DNA of 64,000 bases from NCBI RefSeq assembly GCF_018139145.2, contig NC_059477.1:42593502-42657501 (forward strand). The letters are read 5' to 3'. Positions within the stretch are counted from its first letter, which is position 1. Each line of letters begins with the position of its first letter. A program made the translations under genes and the position numbers. The DNA is from Gymnogyps californianus. Its lineage: Eukaryota > Chordata > Aves > Accipitriformes > Cathartidae. Under the pieces are notes generated by a model. The model was not told the DNA's origin. It saw only the letters and a program-made list of their open reading frames with translations, and did no database searches. Below, piece after piece: positions 1 to 14,223 of the stretch.

Positions 1-1032
1 GAGAGAACCCAAAGCACAAGATTATGCAGAAGTTTAAAATGTCAGGAGATTTGTCATGGAGGGATGTAAGCTGCTCGATTAGTTGTTAATGGTCTAAAGC
101 AGAAAAATCCTTAAGTGCATTAAATGAATAAATAAAACACCTTTGCTTCGAACAAGAATAAAACCCACGTGAACCTGATACATAGAATAAAAGCTCCGTT
201 AAGAGCAGTTACCCCGTTGACTGAACAGAGTGCAAAATGCACAGCCGTTGCCTTGCAATACGAGCAGCACGGCCTCTGTTGAGTCCACCAGTCTTTCCTC
301 TAAGCAAAGATGGGGAGGAGAGAAAATTAACCGTGATCCAGTTGTTCAACAAGAAGCTGGGCAATGGATAGGCGCTAATAAGAAATACGAAGCTTGCACC
401 AAGACATACGCTGGGGACATCAGTAATACATTTGTACCACCACATCTGACAAGAGGACAGTGCAAGAGAAACGAACGGAAAGAGAAACAGATGAGGATGA
501 AGGAGGAACACTGCATAGCAGGGACACACTGTGTGCATGCTACTCTTCATACCGTCCTTCGGAAGACAAAATCAGCCTACGTAATAGTTATTTCAGCATT
601 TACCATGAGAAGCGAGTTGATTATAAAAATCATAAGAAGGAGGGCCTGGATATTCAGTCAAACAGATGGGTGTGCTCTGCTCGGCAATGCTTACATCGGT
701 TTTTTTATCTTTTTTTTTTTTTAATGTACTTTTGGGCTCTGAAAATCATCTGTTTGACAGCAAATGCTGTCTACCTCCTGACTACTGAATACAGCTAAGA
801 ATAAAGCAGCCCTTTCTCTTCAGTCTCCTCTCCTTGAGGGTGGTGTTTGGGGGCTCAACATAAAGATTGGTAATTCATGCTTTCGCTTAAAAAAAAAATA
901 ATAATAATTGCAAAAAGGGTAATACAAAGAGCAACAGTTGTCTTTCTGTCTGTCTTTCATCTCCTTCTGCATCTTACCATTCTGCCATGCAGCCTACCGC
1001 AAGTCATGCAGCTCACCCTTGGATCCTTCATG

Positions 1033-1090
1033 CCAGGACTGCGCCAGGACAGTCTCCAGGACTCTAGGACAGGCCAGGACTCTAGGATTA
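1033..1090. repeat. Short imperfect repeat of CCAGGACT
   Basis: Four CCAGGACT/CCAGGACA occurrences within 58 bp, two of them extended as CCAGGACTCTAGGA. Small local tandem expansion with no gene. Confidence 0.8.
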
Positions 1091-4000
1091 TTGCAATAGT
1101 TTTGTAAGAGTTATTCCATCTTCATTTTGTTTCATAATGTCTCTTTCTGTGGTAAATAAGGATCTTATTCTTGGCTGAGTGGTGACCTCCCTTCAAGAGC
1201 TGAAGTCCATATGGAATAATCCATGCAAATCCTCAATGCTGGAACAGCAGCAGCACCTAATCCTCTGGGGTGTCACTCCCAGAGAAGATTACTTATGTTA
1301 ATTTTACCTTGAACAAGGGACGCGTGACAAGGCAAAGAGCCTGAAACAAAACCAAATGACCATCTTCATCTGAGAAGAAAGGCGACTTCTGCTCAAGCCA
1401 GCGCCTGGCACAGGGAGCCAGCATGGAACCATGGCCAAGAGGGACAGACCCCAAAGGAGCGTGAGACATTTTTGTCATCCCAAGAGAGCCTCATGGGGAA
1501 TGTGGATGAGTGCCTGAGAAGGCAGGCATGCAATAAAGGCACGTATTGTTTGGAGAGGGTTGGTTTTGGTAAGGCTTTTGGGCCAAGTAAACTTTGCTTT
1601 CTGAAGGTTTGGTCCCTGAGTAAACTTGTCATTACCACTGAGAAAACAGGACCACATGTGCTGAAGTCAAGACTGCCGGGAAAAATCTCAGTGCCTTGCA
1701 GAAGCCTTACAAACTACATCCCAGGCCTGGAAAAATACCTCGGAAAAAAGAAAGCGGCAGAGGTTTGACATTAAGAGTGCCCTTAAGAAGGCCATCATGT
1801 GGCAGAGAGGCAGCAGACGACTCCGGCCTTCCTGCTGTCTCCTTGTTGCCAGTATTTCTACCAATCCTCTCCTAACTCTACAGGGAGAAAGAAAAAGAAC
1901 AGGGACCAAAAAAGAAAGAAAAGAGAAAGAAAAAAAAGGGACAAAAACAGAGGAACCTGCTATAGTACCAGCTAGCATGGCTAGGACACGTCTAACTGCT
2001 CCCTGAAGGAGAAGAGACAATCTTCCTTCCAGAATACCTATGAACAGGGGTGAATAAAGTCATAGAAGATGACAGTTATGCAAGAGTCACCCACTCTGGC
2101 AAGCCGCTACTAACATTTTTAGTTCATATACTCTTTGTTCTGCAAACCAGCTAGAGACATATTCTGCCTCTTCTTTCTTTTCTGCTTCCTCTCGCCTTTT
2201 TCTCTGCCCCTGGTTTTTGTTGGGTTTTGGGGGGTTCTTTTTTTTTTTTTTAACTCTTTATCTCTTCACATCACTTGGCTAATTTGATGGCTGCCATCCT
2301 GTATACTGGGTAGCTCTCATTAGCCGGGGAACGAGTGTCACAACATGCTGAGTCCACTGTCAGTTTTAAGAGAGAAATACAAGATGTGACATACAGAATG
2401 TGAGATAAAGAGAACAACAACATTCCTAGGAAAAAAGCAAACAAAAAAATCCCACATGCTGTCCTTAGTCAAATTTAAATAGTTACTTAAGTAAAAATTT
2501 GTGATTTCACCTCTTCCTACTCTTTTTTTCTTGTACAAAACTGGGTAACAAGGCAGCTGCTGAAATTCAGTGCAGAGGAACGAGAGGCACCCGCGATGAG
2601 AAAGGAGACAGACCAGCCAAGGCCAGTGACCACAGGGAGCTTTCGGAAGAGGACGAGAATGCCAACAGTGGAGTTGGAAGAGGACAGAGAAGAGAAACAG
2701 GGCCATGAGCTGCAGGAGGCAGCACAAGAGCACTGCGAGTGAAAGCCACGGAAGGACAGCAACTCTGCGGCGGGAGGCGAAACGACGGCAGAAGAGGGAT
2801 GTTAGTTAAAAAAGCGTGAACGTGGCAGGAAGGAAAGCATCATGCAAAGGTCTGTTCTGGCACACGGCGATGCCCATTTACCCACACCTCCAGAATCTCC
2901 CTTCCGAACCTGCTCGATCCTCCCTTCATTTCACAAATATCCTTCCTACCCACCACTCAACCCGTGCTCTAACTGCGGTCCTGGCTCTCCCATCTCCTCT
3001 TCTTTCACCTTCCCGATGCCTTTTTAACCCCATCTCATTCCTCACTTCTCTGTGTCTCCGACCTGACCTTTTTCTCTAAGGAAGTAGGTTACATTCGGCA
3101 GTCCTGGATTCCCTCGCCTCCTATCACAGCCGACAGAAATGTGAAGGTAAGCTTCATTACTGCTGCCACCCAGCGCTGCCACCACCAGCTCTCCCATCTA
3201 ACACCCCCAGGTCACACATCTTGTAAATCCACAGCCAGCGTGTCGGAGCAGCTCGCGTTATCGCCCCGCGGGATGGATGTTTTCTCCCCGTGATCCCAAC
3301 ATGTGGAGAGGGGGGAAAGAGAGGCGAAGATGCTCCTAATGGCCCAAGATGATCAAAGCCAAAACAGGAGAAGAATATTTAAGCCATAATTGCTACCAGG
3401 CACTTTGAAGATTAATGACTGGCTGAATGTTTAATATATCTCGGGACATTAACCCCAACTGGTCATTAAGCCCTAAGAAATGCCTAGTGCCGAGGTCATT
3501 TTTATCACTCTAAGATGAATAAAAGAGAAGGGGAAAAAAAAAAAACCCACTAGCTTATGAAATGTCTCCTAATGGGAAAATCAGTTTCAATTGCTAAGAA
3601 GAGATCACCCAAGGAACGAACGTCCCTCCAGGCACAGCAGATCAGGCCAACCAGTCTATGGTAAGAACTGAGTTTGGACTAGGTTTCCTTTCACTGCTCC
3701 ACATCTTCTGTATTTAAGAAGAAACCGTCCCTTTTGTGGCTCAGTGTCTATGACCGGTGCTGTGCTGCTGGCTGGCCATGGAGAATCTGCCACTGGAGGG
3801 GCTCAGGACTATCTGACCTGTCGTGTTAACTGGAGGAGGCAGGGGAAAGGGATCTCTATTTCTAAGTATACCCACTCCGCTTCTGCATTATTTATAGATA
3901 CGTCCTTCATTTCTAAGCATGATCACAAAAATGGCCATAACACACATAGATGCGTTAGCAGAACTTGCAGCCCAATTTCAGCAGAATTTTATTTCAATTA

Positions 4001-7000
4001 ATTCCTAATACAAAACTTCCACTCATGAACTTCAAGGTACCTAGTGCCTTGGTCATAAAAGGCTCCAAAAACACAAAAACTGGAGTAGAACATTTATGTA
4101 TAATGTGTGTCTTGTCACCAAGAAGGTCTTGTACAGGACAAGGTACCACTGAACCCATAAGGTAGGAAGTGAAGAATATATTTCACCACAAGAATTTGGG
4201 CAAGCAAAATTGAAATCAAAGATATAATTTGGTTGGAAAATCATAAAGTAATCTATCTTTCTCTTCAGAAAGAGACATGTAACCCTGTAGTTGTCAAGGC
4301 TTACTGAAGTCACAAGTCAGTAGCTTAACTTAGGTTTTCCTCTGTAACATGGTGGATGGGATTCTCCTGCTTACACTCAGGTGTCTAAGGTTGTTTCAGA
4401 TCACCCAGCAAATCCCGAGGGACTGCAGCAGGGTGACGGTCTTCCACAGTTGCCCAGATCCTACCTCCTACCTGCAACAGCATGCCGTCCTTGGATGCTC
4501 TCAGCCGGGAGAGCCTGGGATGTCCAACGTGGGACCAGACACCAGAGCCGAGGCAAGTGACTCCTGCCTGTTGTGTCCCACTACTGCAGAGCGCACCATG
4601 AAACACCTTGGCTTCCCAAAACCACGCCAGAAGTGCCACCTCCTCTTTCAGCATACAGATGAGTGCCCTTACAAGTCTCTCCTGCCAGCGGTAATTCAGG
4701 CATAAGCTTGGGTTTAGATCACAAGACCCGATGTATTCCCACCCAACGAGTGGTATGAGAGCAGCTCTTCATGGAAAGCGCAAGAGACAAAACCAAAGGG
4801 CCACACGAAGCACAGTCAGCAATACTAGGAATGTCCCTCAAACACCCGTTAGGGTGTAAGCTTAAGGCCACACAGAAAACCCCCAAGATGCATTTTCTTC
4901 GTGAAATGCTTATAATAATAAAGAAGTAATTTTTGTAAGCATTACACAAAGAGAATCCACTATTTTGCCAGAAAACGCAGACCTCTACAACTTCAGCTGA
5001 AAGACAATTCCCCCCACAAAATAAGAGGAGCAAGAGGAGCGTGTCAGCAGGACACATTTCTTCCAGATCCGACGGGAATTTGATTACAGAGCTGCCCCCG
5101 TGCAGCTCGCTGCCTCGCCACGCTGCCTCTTCTTCCTCCCAGAGAATAAACGGCTGGAAATCTCTCTACAGGTGAAATGTGCAAAATTAACGGAGTATCA
5201 CTGGGTAGAAGCTACTGCATTATCCCAATGAAAGGATTATCCTGACTTTCAAAGAAACAAGCGTTTTCAAAAGGTGTTTTCAAAATTCTGACCTGTAGTA
5301 TTTTACTACATTATCTGAATCAGGATATCCAATTTTGCAAGGGATATCAAAATGCATTAAGTGTATTAACCTTACGAAATATTGAGACATAGGGACAGTT
5401 CCTGCTGTCCGTACGTATAAATGGAAAAAACGATATATTATATAAGCTGGGAAAAAGAGTCACTAGTTAAGCACTGAAACCATCAGTCCAGAGAACGACC
5501 GTCATAAAAATACAAATGATAGCAGAAACAGAATACAAGTAAAACCAAATGAAGATTACAGCTAGAAAATTGCTTATTCTGTGCAAGAAAAGATGTCATA
5601 ACCCAGACCCAAGCAACGCAAAGCCAACAGAATCCAGTATTCAATAGTGACTCTTACTTAAGGACATTAAATCTCTTACTTAAAACAAAAAAAGGTTTTC
5701 CCAAAAACCGTGATGCTCATCGTAAAAAGTGTCAAGGAAACAGAGTGCAAAGAGGGTTTATTATTAAGAGGGAATGTGACTGGAGTGTAACTACTAAGAT
5801 GTATTTTTACCCTAGTACCTTAAAGCACTTAACATGCTATGGCCCAGATCTCACAAAAAAACCACGTGCAAGTTGCTTTGCAAAAAGCAGAAACCACAGA
5901 GATCGGTGTGGGACCACTCCCACACAAGAAGTTACCCGTAGGAATGCCGACACCGAAACTCCCGACAGCTGCACAGGACCAGCACGCTTTTACAAGCCAT
6001 GCGATTTGTGAAAGGTCACCAAGTCAGTCAGTGGCAAGAATACACTTTATTTGTACACATCACAGATGACTTGCAGGGGCAGAGAACTGGGGCAGGAAGG
6101 GATCGCCGTCCTTCCTTGCCACGTTTTAAGAAGGCTTCCAATTTTGATCAGATGGCGAGGGGAAGGCAGGCGAGTCCTGTCTATTACCCCTCTCACTTTG
6201 CCCCGAAGCACCAGGGACAGCTGGAGACCTCGTTACAAGCAGCCAAAAATTAATACAACAGACAAGAGACACATTGTTACTCAGACTCTCTAAACAGGTT
6301 TTTGACATCTTCTCTCAATTGTCAAATTATTTGACATCAAGTATCAAAATCACTTTCTGATTGTTTTTATTACATTTGACTGTTAGCCAAAACCTGTCTT
6401 TAACGGCAGATCTTTTTAACGTGGCAAGTGGCTGAAGAAGTTCCCATCTAAATTTTATTTTGCTAGAGCTCGGCTTTATTATTTTTCAAAGCAGAATTTT
6501 GAAGATTATACACGTCAGGCTTTCCCGTATAACCCTGAAACCAACAGAAAGGAGTTAAGAAGCTATTTTTTCCAACTCTGTGGGTCACCCAAGCCCTAAG
6601 GATTTTAGGAAAAAGCTATTTCTGTCTCTACCATATTCTTTTCAAAGCAACAGAACATATTTTAGCAAATACAGGTTTGGAGTCCCATGTAATCATCTCT
6701 GCTTCCTCCATATTCAGCACAGACAATCGCATCGCGATTGCATTTGACACAATCCATTGGTGTCCATAGAAACTGCATGACAGCAAACGCAGGCAGAGCC
6801 TGTGCATGGCTTGAGCTCCCGAAATCTGCTAAAATGGCTCTAGCGTGCGGCGTTCCACTATAATCACACAACTGGAGTTTTGCACGTTCTGTTACCATAC
6901 AGTAAAAAAAAAAAAATCGTGCGACTGTCAGAAGGTGGCGGGCGATGGGAGGTGGGAACGGAGCTGCCCAGGGCGCTCGAGCCCCGGGTTTAACGCAGGG

Positions 7001-8007
7001 TTTATCGAGTCACGTAGCACTTCTGCCTCCCGTCTCCCCGTTACGGAAAGGGGGACAGTAAGGGCACCTTGCGTTTAAACCGTTGTATGCCGTGCATACT
7101 TGTAAAGATTTTTTTTTTTTTTAATGGTTACCTATTAAATATTATGCATTTGGTATTATGCTAGTATTCTAAGTGTTAGTGTAAGCATGTAAATATTTCA
7201 TTGTAATAACATTGCATGAATAAATAGAATTAATTTTATAGGTCACTCTAGAAAAATACATTTAAACAAACACCCACAGTACGTACAAAGAGACAGACAA
7301 CTCCCAAATACAAGAAATTTTGGATGAGGAATAGCCAAATCCTATTTTTTAGTCGTACCTACGCTGCTTATGCTATTAATATCTGACTTCTCTTTTGTGA
7401 CTTTAGGCTATTTTAAAAATGAAACCTTGTTACCATGGAGACGATAAGCCGGTCAGCACATCTGCTGAAGAACAGGACATAAAATTTTTAAAGTGAGAAT
7501 TTCAAAGGCTCAGACTTTTACGAATCCGCGCCAATGACTCCATCAAATACACATAAGGGATCCTGTTCATTTAGTCAGCTGTCACCTACCCGACTCCTGA
7601 CAATCCTATTAGCTGTTACTGTGCACCCACTAGCAGAGACTGCAGCACTACGAGCGCTGGCACGCTGAGGAGATGAATCGTGTTCCACTTCCACGTGCTG
7701 CACCGGCCACGCTCACGGAGCGGTGAGGACAGCAGCTTATATTATGAATATAACCCAGTGAACCTGCCTAAAAGGTTGATAGATGGCTCCAAACAAAAAC
7801 AAAAAAACAACCGGGGGACTTCTTATTTTTTTTTAAAGAATGCAATCATGATCATTATTTGCTTGCAAACAGACACACACACACACAAAAAATCTTTTTC
7901 CTTTTCCAACGGAACACTAAGTGGGAACATAATTTGAGATTCAATTAGTACATTGAGAAACATTCAATTAAGCTTCCCGGCGACACAGAGATACACAGCT
8001 ACACTCG

Positions 8008-8117
8008 CTTTCCAGATGAAGAAACTAAACTCGCAGAAGTCTGCTGGCTTCTTCACGGTCAGATGAAGTGATGGCAGAATTAAGGAGAGAAGCCAACTTT
8101 CCTACTCTTTGTTTTAT
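8008..8117 (-). mobile_element. MIR-like SINE relic
   Basis: The plus strand reads TTTCCAGATGAAGAAACTAA, then CTTCACGGTCAGA, GTGATGGCAGAAT and CTACTCTTTG. This follows, in order, the MIR landmarks CAGATGAGGAAACTGAGG, AAGGTCACACAG, AGTGGCAGAGC and GTGCTCTTTCC of the MIR complement. The match was made by eye, so the boundaries are approximate. Confidence 0.5.
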
Positions 8118-11055
8118 ACTAAAAAAATCCATTTAAGTTTCCTTCTACTGTTATTTCAACCTTGTGAAGCTTGTCCCCCACCCACCTCCTCCTCCCAACC
8201 GTGCAAGGAGAAACCCAACCAAGGCAGGATTTTGGGGCGCCTGGGACCAAAGCAACACCGTCAGACAGGACAAGGCAGCTTTCAGGAGGGCAGATGTGCA
8301 CGTGTACGTGCGACAGCCACATGCCACCAGCCGTTACCAACAGGGAAGCCAAGAACAGGGGACACGCTCCAAGTCCATCAACCTCTCCTGCCGTAGCAGA
8401 AGACAACCCTGGAAAAGCTATCAGCTGCGTATCCCGTGACTCTGACTTAATCCGCATAGGCAGCACCCCGTAGGAAGTTATGGAGAGGAGAGATGTCATC
8501 TAGAAGTCGTCTAACCACTGGGCTCACCAGTGCTGAAGCTGCTCAGATACAGCACCCTCCATCACTGAAACACAGGCAGCGGGAGCAAAGCGTGGTTCTA
8601 GCTGACAGCCTTCCTCGTTTCAGTCTTTCTCCTAATCGCCGTTGTCATTCTGAGCCTCACCAAAGGTCACAACAGACCTTCTTTTCCAAACCTAGCTGGG
8701 CCCGTTGGTCGGATGGTCTCTCTCCAGACAACTCCACGAAAGCTCTCCAACCCATCGCAGGCAAATCCCGCCGCGGTGGCTCAGACCGTCCCAGTGCCAG
8801 GCTGCCCACGGGCTCCTGCAGGGACCCGGGTACAGCCCCTAGGTAGCGCACAGCCTACGCGGACACAAGGGATGGCCTCACCTCTGTCTTCCAGAAGCGG
8901 GCCATCTCCAGAAATCACCTCTGTGATCTGATAATGAAATTCAGGCCACGACGACAGCGGTGGAAAACACTGATTTCTCCAGAAGCTCATAGGGCCTTTT
9001 GTAAACTTACTCCGTGGTGCTGTACACAAGAGGAAACTGCAAACCAGCCTGAAAGTCAAATGGCTGTTGGGGTACTACAGCAAGACGCTCAGGGACATTT
9101 ATTTCCGTTCAAGCATGCCTTACTTTACCTTACTGATGTAACCTGAATATGTAGATTTACAAAGTAAACTGGTCTTAAGCACGGTTTAACTTGAGAGATG
9201 CAACTGTTGTATGAGCTAATTACATTGATTTAAGAAGAAAGGCAAGTTAAAACAGTGTCACTCTGCCATGCAGACAAGGCTTATGTTCTTTGGAGAAAGA
9301 GCTGAATCTTTTATTCACCTGTCAAATGCTTTAACAGTTTCTAAATGCTGCGTAGAGAAAAATAATGATCCAGTCCTGTGTCTAAGGAATAATATTCTAT
9401 GACAGTAAGTTATATTTTAGAAATTAATGACTCATCATAGAATTGAGCTCATCCTGGTAAATTACTGGAATTTTAATCTGCTCCTTTGCAGATATGTATT
9501 TTATCAATCTAATCAGCAATTGATTTTGAGAAATGCCTGGTTCGTTGCATACTCAGGTGGAATGGACCACACTACTCGGCATCATCCACCTCCTGCGTAC
9601 CAGAAAACCTGTATTCCCGAAGACCAAAGTCTCAAGGTCATCGACTTGAGGTCCCATTTCATTCTGAGGAAAACGATTTTAAGACAAAAAGAAGCAGAAC
9701 TGAAGGAAGAAATCAAATGCACATTAAAAAGTTTGTTAAGAAATGGTCACTGAAGCTGCCTACGTACATCACTGAGGAGCAAAGACCAAATGCTGATTCC
9801 CCCTAATTCAGATCATTACTTTACAGGACAGTCAGCAAAAAACGCCAACTACAAAACTCAAACCTGTACTTCAGGCCATGCACTGCTCTTGAAACCATCG
9901 GTGTATGTAATTAAGCTAACATCTGCCAGAGCTGATGAGCGACCTTGTCTGCTTCGCATCTGCACAGGCACTCCTGAGATGGCAGCTGGGCACCTCTATG
10001 TCCCGTGGGCCAAGGGAAAGCTTTTCAGAGTTTATAAATGACAAACAAAACTCAGACACCCTCAAAGCTTCCCAAATCTGATCTACAACTATTTTTGCTT
10101 GACTAAACAAGAAGATATCTGAATGCAGATGCCATCGTCCAGCTAGAGTACACCGCTCGGTTCTGCAGGAAGGACACCGCAATCCCATCTCCACACACAA
10201 AAAACCTCATCTGAAAACAAGGCAACAAAACTCTTTGAAAGATTGTAACTTTTTCTTTTTTTTTCCGGTCAGAATGTCACTAACTTTTTAAAATGTTGTC
10301 ACAGCTTGAGAGCTGGTCTAATAACAGAAAATGCTGGTTTTCTTTTCCTCTCAATCTTACATAGGAAAAATGATATTTAAGAGGGGGAAGCACAAGCATC
10401 ACCAGAGATGCAACACTAGGTGTAACTATGTCTTAAAAGAAAATTGACTTTAACTTCAACTATCTCTAAAGGTAAGCAGCAAAAAACTTCTAGAAATAAA
10501 CTGCATGTCTAAATATAATTTTATATAAAGTTAAATGTGCTTGGACTGAACAGGTACACTCGGTGGCTTTACCTGAAGCCTCTGGCATGAGCTGGAAAGG
10601 ATTTCCACTGACTACTATGAGCGTTTCAAGAAGATTTTATTACAAAGCCCTGCTGATACTGAAGAGCGGATAACTCTGTATTTCACTTCAAGCATGTAAG
10701 TTATGGTAACGTTATACAGCGAGGCAATCCGGCACACGAGCAGGCAAGTAACAGCCCCATTAGGGACCAAACCATCAGTCCACTACCTGACCGCAATTCC
10801 GGTTACATCTTCAGAAGTGGAGCTACTTGGCACCTTTTCAAGAAGGAGCACCTCCTGACACTTAACTGCACAAAGCCTTCTTCCAATGAGGAAGGCCACG
10901 CTGAAGGGAGACCTAGAATAAGGAGACGTTCAATCGCATCTGCACTAAGGGCTGCAGTTTGGTCAATAAAAAGCAAACTGTACGAGCATTTCACGCACCC
11001 CCAGAGCAGGCAGACAGGCACTGCCACGGGGAGACACCCGGCTGAGTTGAGGAGC

Positions 11056-11087
11056 GAGGAGGAGGAGGAGGAGGAGGAGGAGGAGGA
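11056..11087. repeat. GAG trinucleotide repeat
   Basis: About ten uninterrupted GAG/GGA units lie within the CACNB4 intron. It would read as poly-Glu in one plus frame, but the surrounding frame is not a gene. Confidence 0.9.
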
Positions 11088-13314
11088 AGGGAGGCTGAAC
11101 TTCCACCTGCAGCACCACAGGACCCTTGCTCAGACCTTTGTCAACCCACCTCCAAGTGTAAAAGTGCCGCTCTCAGGTGCTGACCTTTCCCTGGGGATCC
11201 CCAGTCCTGTTACGCAGACGGAGCCATTTACCGTGTGTTGTTTTCCCTCCCAAAACTGTATTAGCATTTGCATAAAAGGTTTTAATGACTTCTGGCACAC
11301 ATACCTATAGCTGCAGCCCCGGCCCCGCTAACTCACCCGGGACCACTCGCAGTAAAGAGGGGCCACCGTGGCACTTTCTTTTGACAAGAAGTGAAGCTCT
11401 AACGCAACCGTTGGGTGACTGTTGTTGTTCTTCCCAGGTCACTTAACTTTTCTCAGTGAAATAAATTCCATTAAAAAAAAATCACAGGCAATAAAACTGA
11501 TGCTACCAGAAGTCAAAGGAAAAAAAAATAAATTGCATATACTCACAAGTCACACCATGTCAAAATAAGTGGTGGAAACAAAAAATCTTCCAGAAAAAAC
11601 AACAATGAATTATTATGACAGCATTTTGCAAAATTATAAGCATATGTTTTCAGCTGACCTACTTATTGTCTTATAATTGACTTCTGTCCCTTAAGGGGGT
11701 TCTTAAATATAATTGAGCAGCACCTGCCACGTAAGAGGAACAATTTTGTACACCCATTCCTTGCTCCAATACCGCACTTAACAGCTTCAGCGCCGGGTTT
11801 ACTCGCAGCCTCGGCTGTGCCACTGGAGACAGAGGTGCCCATCCAACAACCTGGGAACCTCCTGCACCCCAGGGCACTCCAGAACAGGAGTGATCTTACT
11901 GCGTAGGTTTTTCTTTTCTTTTTTTTTAATACCAGTCCATTCATTTTCCGCACATACCTACCTATTCCCGCTTGTACAACACTCCATCCATGTCTTCCAG
12001 CGCAGCGTTTCCCACAGCAAGAGGCAATTCTGGGCACTGCCAGCTTCCCCCGCCGGTGATGCTGGAATTGGTAGCTCTGCCCTTGCTGACACACGCATGG
12101 GACTCAGCGCGACGGACCGTCTTTGCTTATCACCAGCGCGGTGTTGACAAAAATGCAAATTCAAAAGCTCGTCCAAACATTATTCCCTTACTAAATTAGA
12201 GTGACCAACGGATTGAAACGAAAAATTAAATGCAACATCATGAAAAAGCAAGTAAAGAGTTCAAATCTGGGGGACCTGCGCCTCTCCTGACACAAAAGGA
12301 AACCAATGATAAAATTTCCATCGGTATCTTGGACTTGGGCAAGGAGCTGGTGCACAATTCTTAATGCACACGAGATCTACAAATGATTTAAACTCTTTTG
12401 AGACACTTATTGCAAATCTTACTGACAGAATTTCTGTTTTTTTTAAATTACACCTACAGCCACCACGTTACTTGAAGTTAATCCCTGCTATTAGGACTTC
12501 TTTTTCCCCACTTACGCTTCTAAAGCCTGATGGCTATTAGGGAAAACTTCACAGCGGGAGGAGAGGACAGCAACACTGGGCAGCTGGGACTGCTCTGCGC
12601 CTGCGGAGCCAAAATCCCCCGTCCTCAAAGAAAAACCACTAACCGCAAAAGCTGAGAAAACTGCCTCATTCTAGTACTAAATGAGCAGGAGAAACACTGT
12701 TGTGCAAAGGAAGCATTGTCCTGAGGAGGTGAATCACCCCGTGGCGAGGAGCATCACGTCAAGTCCAAGAGAAGGAGTAGTGAGACCCTCACCCCGGCAC
12801 GTCTCCAGCTCAGCCCCACCGCGTTCTGCCCCAGCAAGGGCTGGGGGGAGGCAATCCCACAGTTGGTTTTGTTGCTCAGCTCACACAACTCAAACGAAAT
12901 CTTCTCACCGATCTCCCGACGAGAGCTACCGCGCTTGCCTGTTTAAAAGGTCTCAAGGTAGTCACCTCGGAAAGCGACAGCAATTTCTCTGCTGCCTGCT
13001 CATCTGGGATAAGCAAGTTCTGATACGGATCAATTCGTTTTGCTGTATATGACACGGAACTGAAATTATATTGATGTGGTAGCTTCAGCCAACACAGCAT
13101 CACCCTCTGCCAGGGCAGCGCAGACAGATGCTGGTGCAGAAAGAGCCCCGGTGCCGGCGCCGGTGTGGATACGCTGCCGGGTCCCTCGGCTGCCACGCGG
13201 CGGGACTTGCGGGTCTGCAACCGTGATGGAAGGAAAAACATCCCACCACCCGATTTTCCTATTATTATTTGGCAGCGCCCCTCAAATGTGTCACCGAACA
13301 GAAAGCAATCCCTC

Positions 13315-13326
13315 GGGGGGGGGGGG
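13315..13326. repeat. G12 homopolymer tract
   Basis: An uninterrupted run of 12 G on the plus strand in the CACNB4 intron, prone to length variation and sequencing error. Confidence 0.9.
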
Positions 13327-14210
13327 TGGTCAGAAGCAAAAGCGAGTCTCCCCATCTTCCCCCCCCAAAAAAAGACAATAGAAAAAGAGACGTCGAAGCA
13401 CACGGCACCCGCAGAGCACACCACGTCCCGAGACACGAGACAGAAAAAAGTGCAAAGCGCAGGCGACGTGTCCGCGCGTTTTGCCCACGAATGAGGTGTG
13501 GGATGCCGTCTGTGTAACTCGGCTGCGACGCCCAGCGCGTCTGTTTGAGGAGCCAGGCTCTTCCACACGAGCAGCACCTTTCCCCGGGTGCGGTGCGAGT
13601 GCTTCCACGTGCAAGGTTTTCAAAATCCCACGTCGGAGCCTCGCTCCCTCAAACACCGAGTGCTCCGGATGACGCCGATTGCCCTCCGTTTGCAAATCAC
13701 AAGCCCTCAGTTTCCGTGTGAGCACAACACGAAATCCACCGCTTGAAACAACACTTCTGACAAGCTGAAAGATTCTCCAGGACGTCTCCAAGAAGGGCCC
13801 ACAGCCGCCTGCAACATCTCCTCCACCGCCACGACAGACTAACACAGGCTAAAACTACCTTTGTATTTCTTTATCCTTGCTTCAACTCTAATTTACATGG
13901 CTGAGATCACATTAAATGTCAAATTCTCACTGCGACTCTCACATCTCATTCTGCTGATGCTGGAAACGGGGACTGCCAGCCCGACACCGCCACGGTTCTG
14001 CTCCGGGCTGGGTGACGAGGAGACACCGCAAAGCAAAGTAAAACTTCCCTGGGTTATTTAAATCTCTTTCTCTGACAGACCGACCTCACAGCTTCCACGT
14101 CCTGAGCGAAATACGCTTCCACGCATGACAAGTGTCTCCGAATTTGTCAAGGGCCCAGTTCTGCTCTCCTTGTGCTTCTTTAAATTTCTACTAAAGTCAA
14201 CTGAGGAATC

Positions 14211-14223
14211 GGGGGGGGGGGGG
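14211..14223. repeat. G13 homopolymer tract
   Basis: An uninterrupted run of 13 G on the plus strand in the CACNB4 intron, about 0.9 kb from the exon. Confidence 0.9.

Noticed and set aside
230..724. 164-codon plus frame as a gene
   Set aside because: No recognisable domain, ends in a T-tract-encoded Phe run, and lies inside the CACNB4 intron. It looks like a chance frame.
12876..13845. Minus-strand frames of 171 and 233 codons
   Set aside because: Cys/Arg/Ser-rich frames crossing homopolymer G and C tracts, with no known domain and no splice context matching CACNB4.
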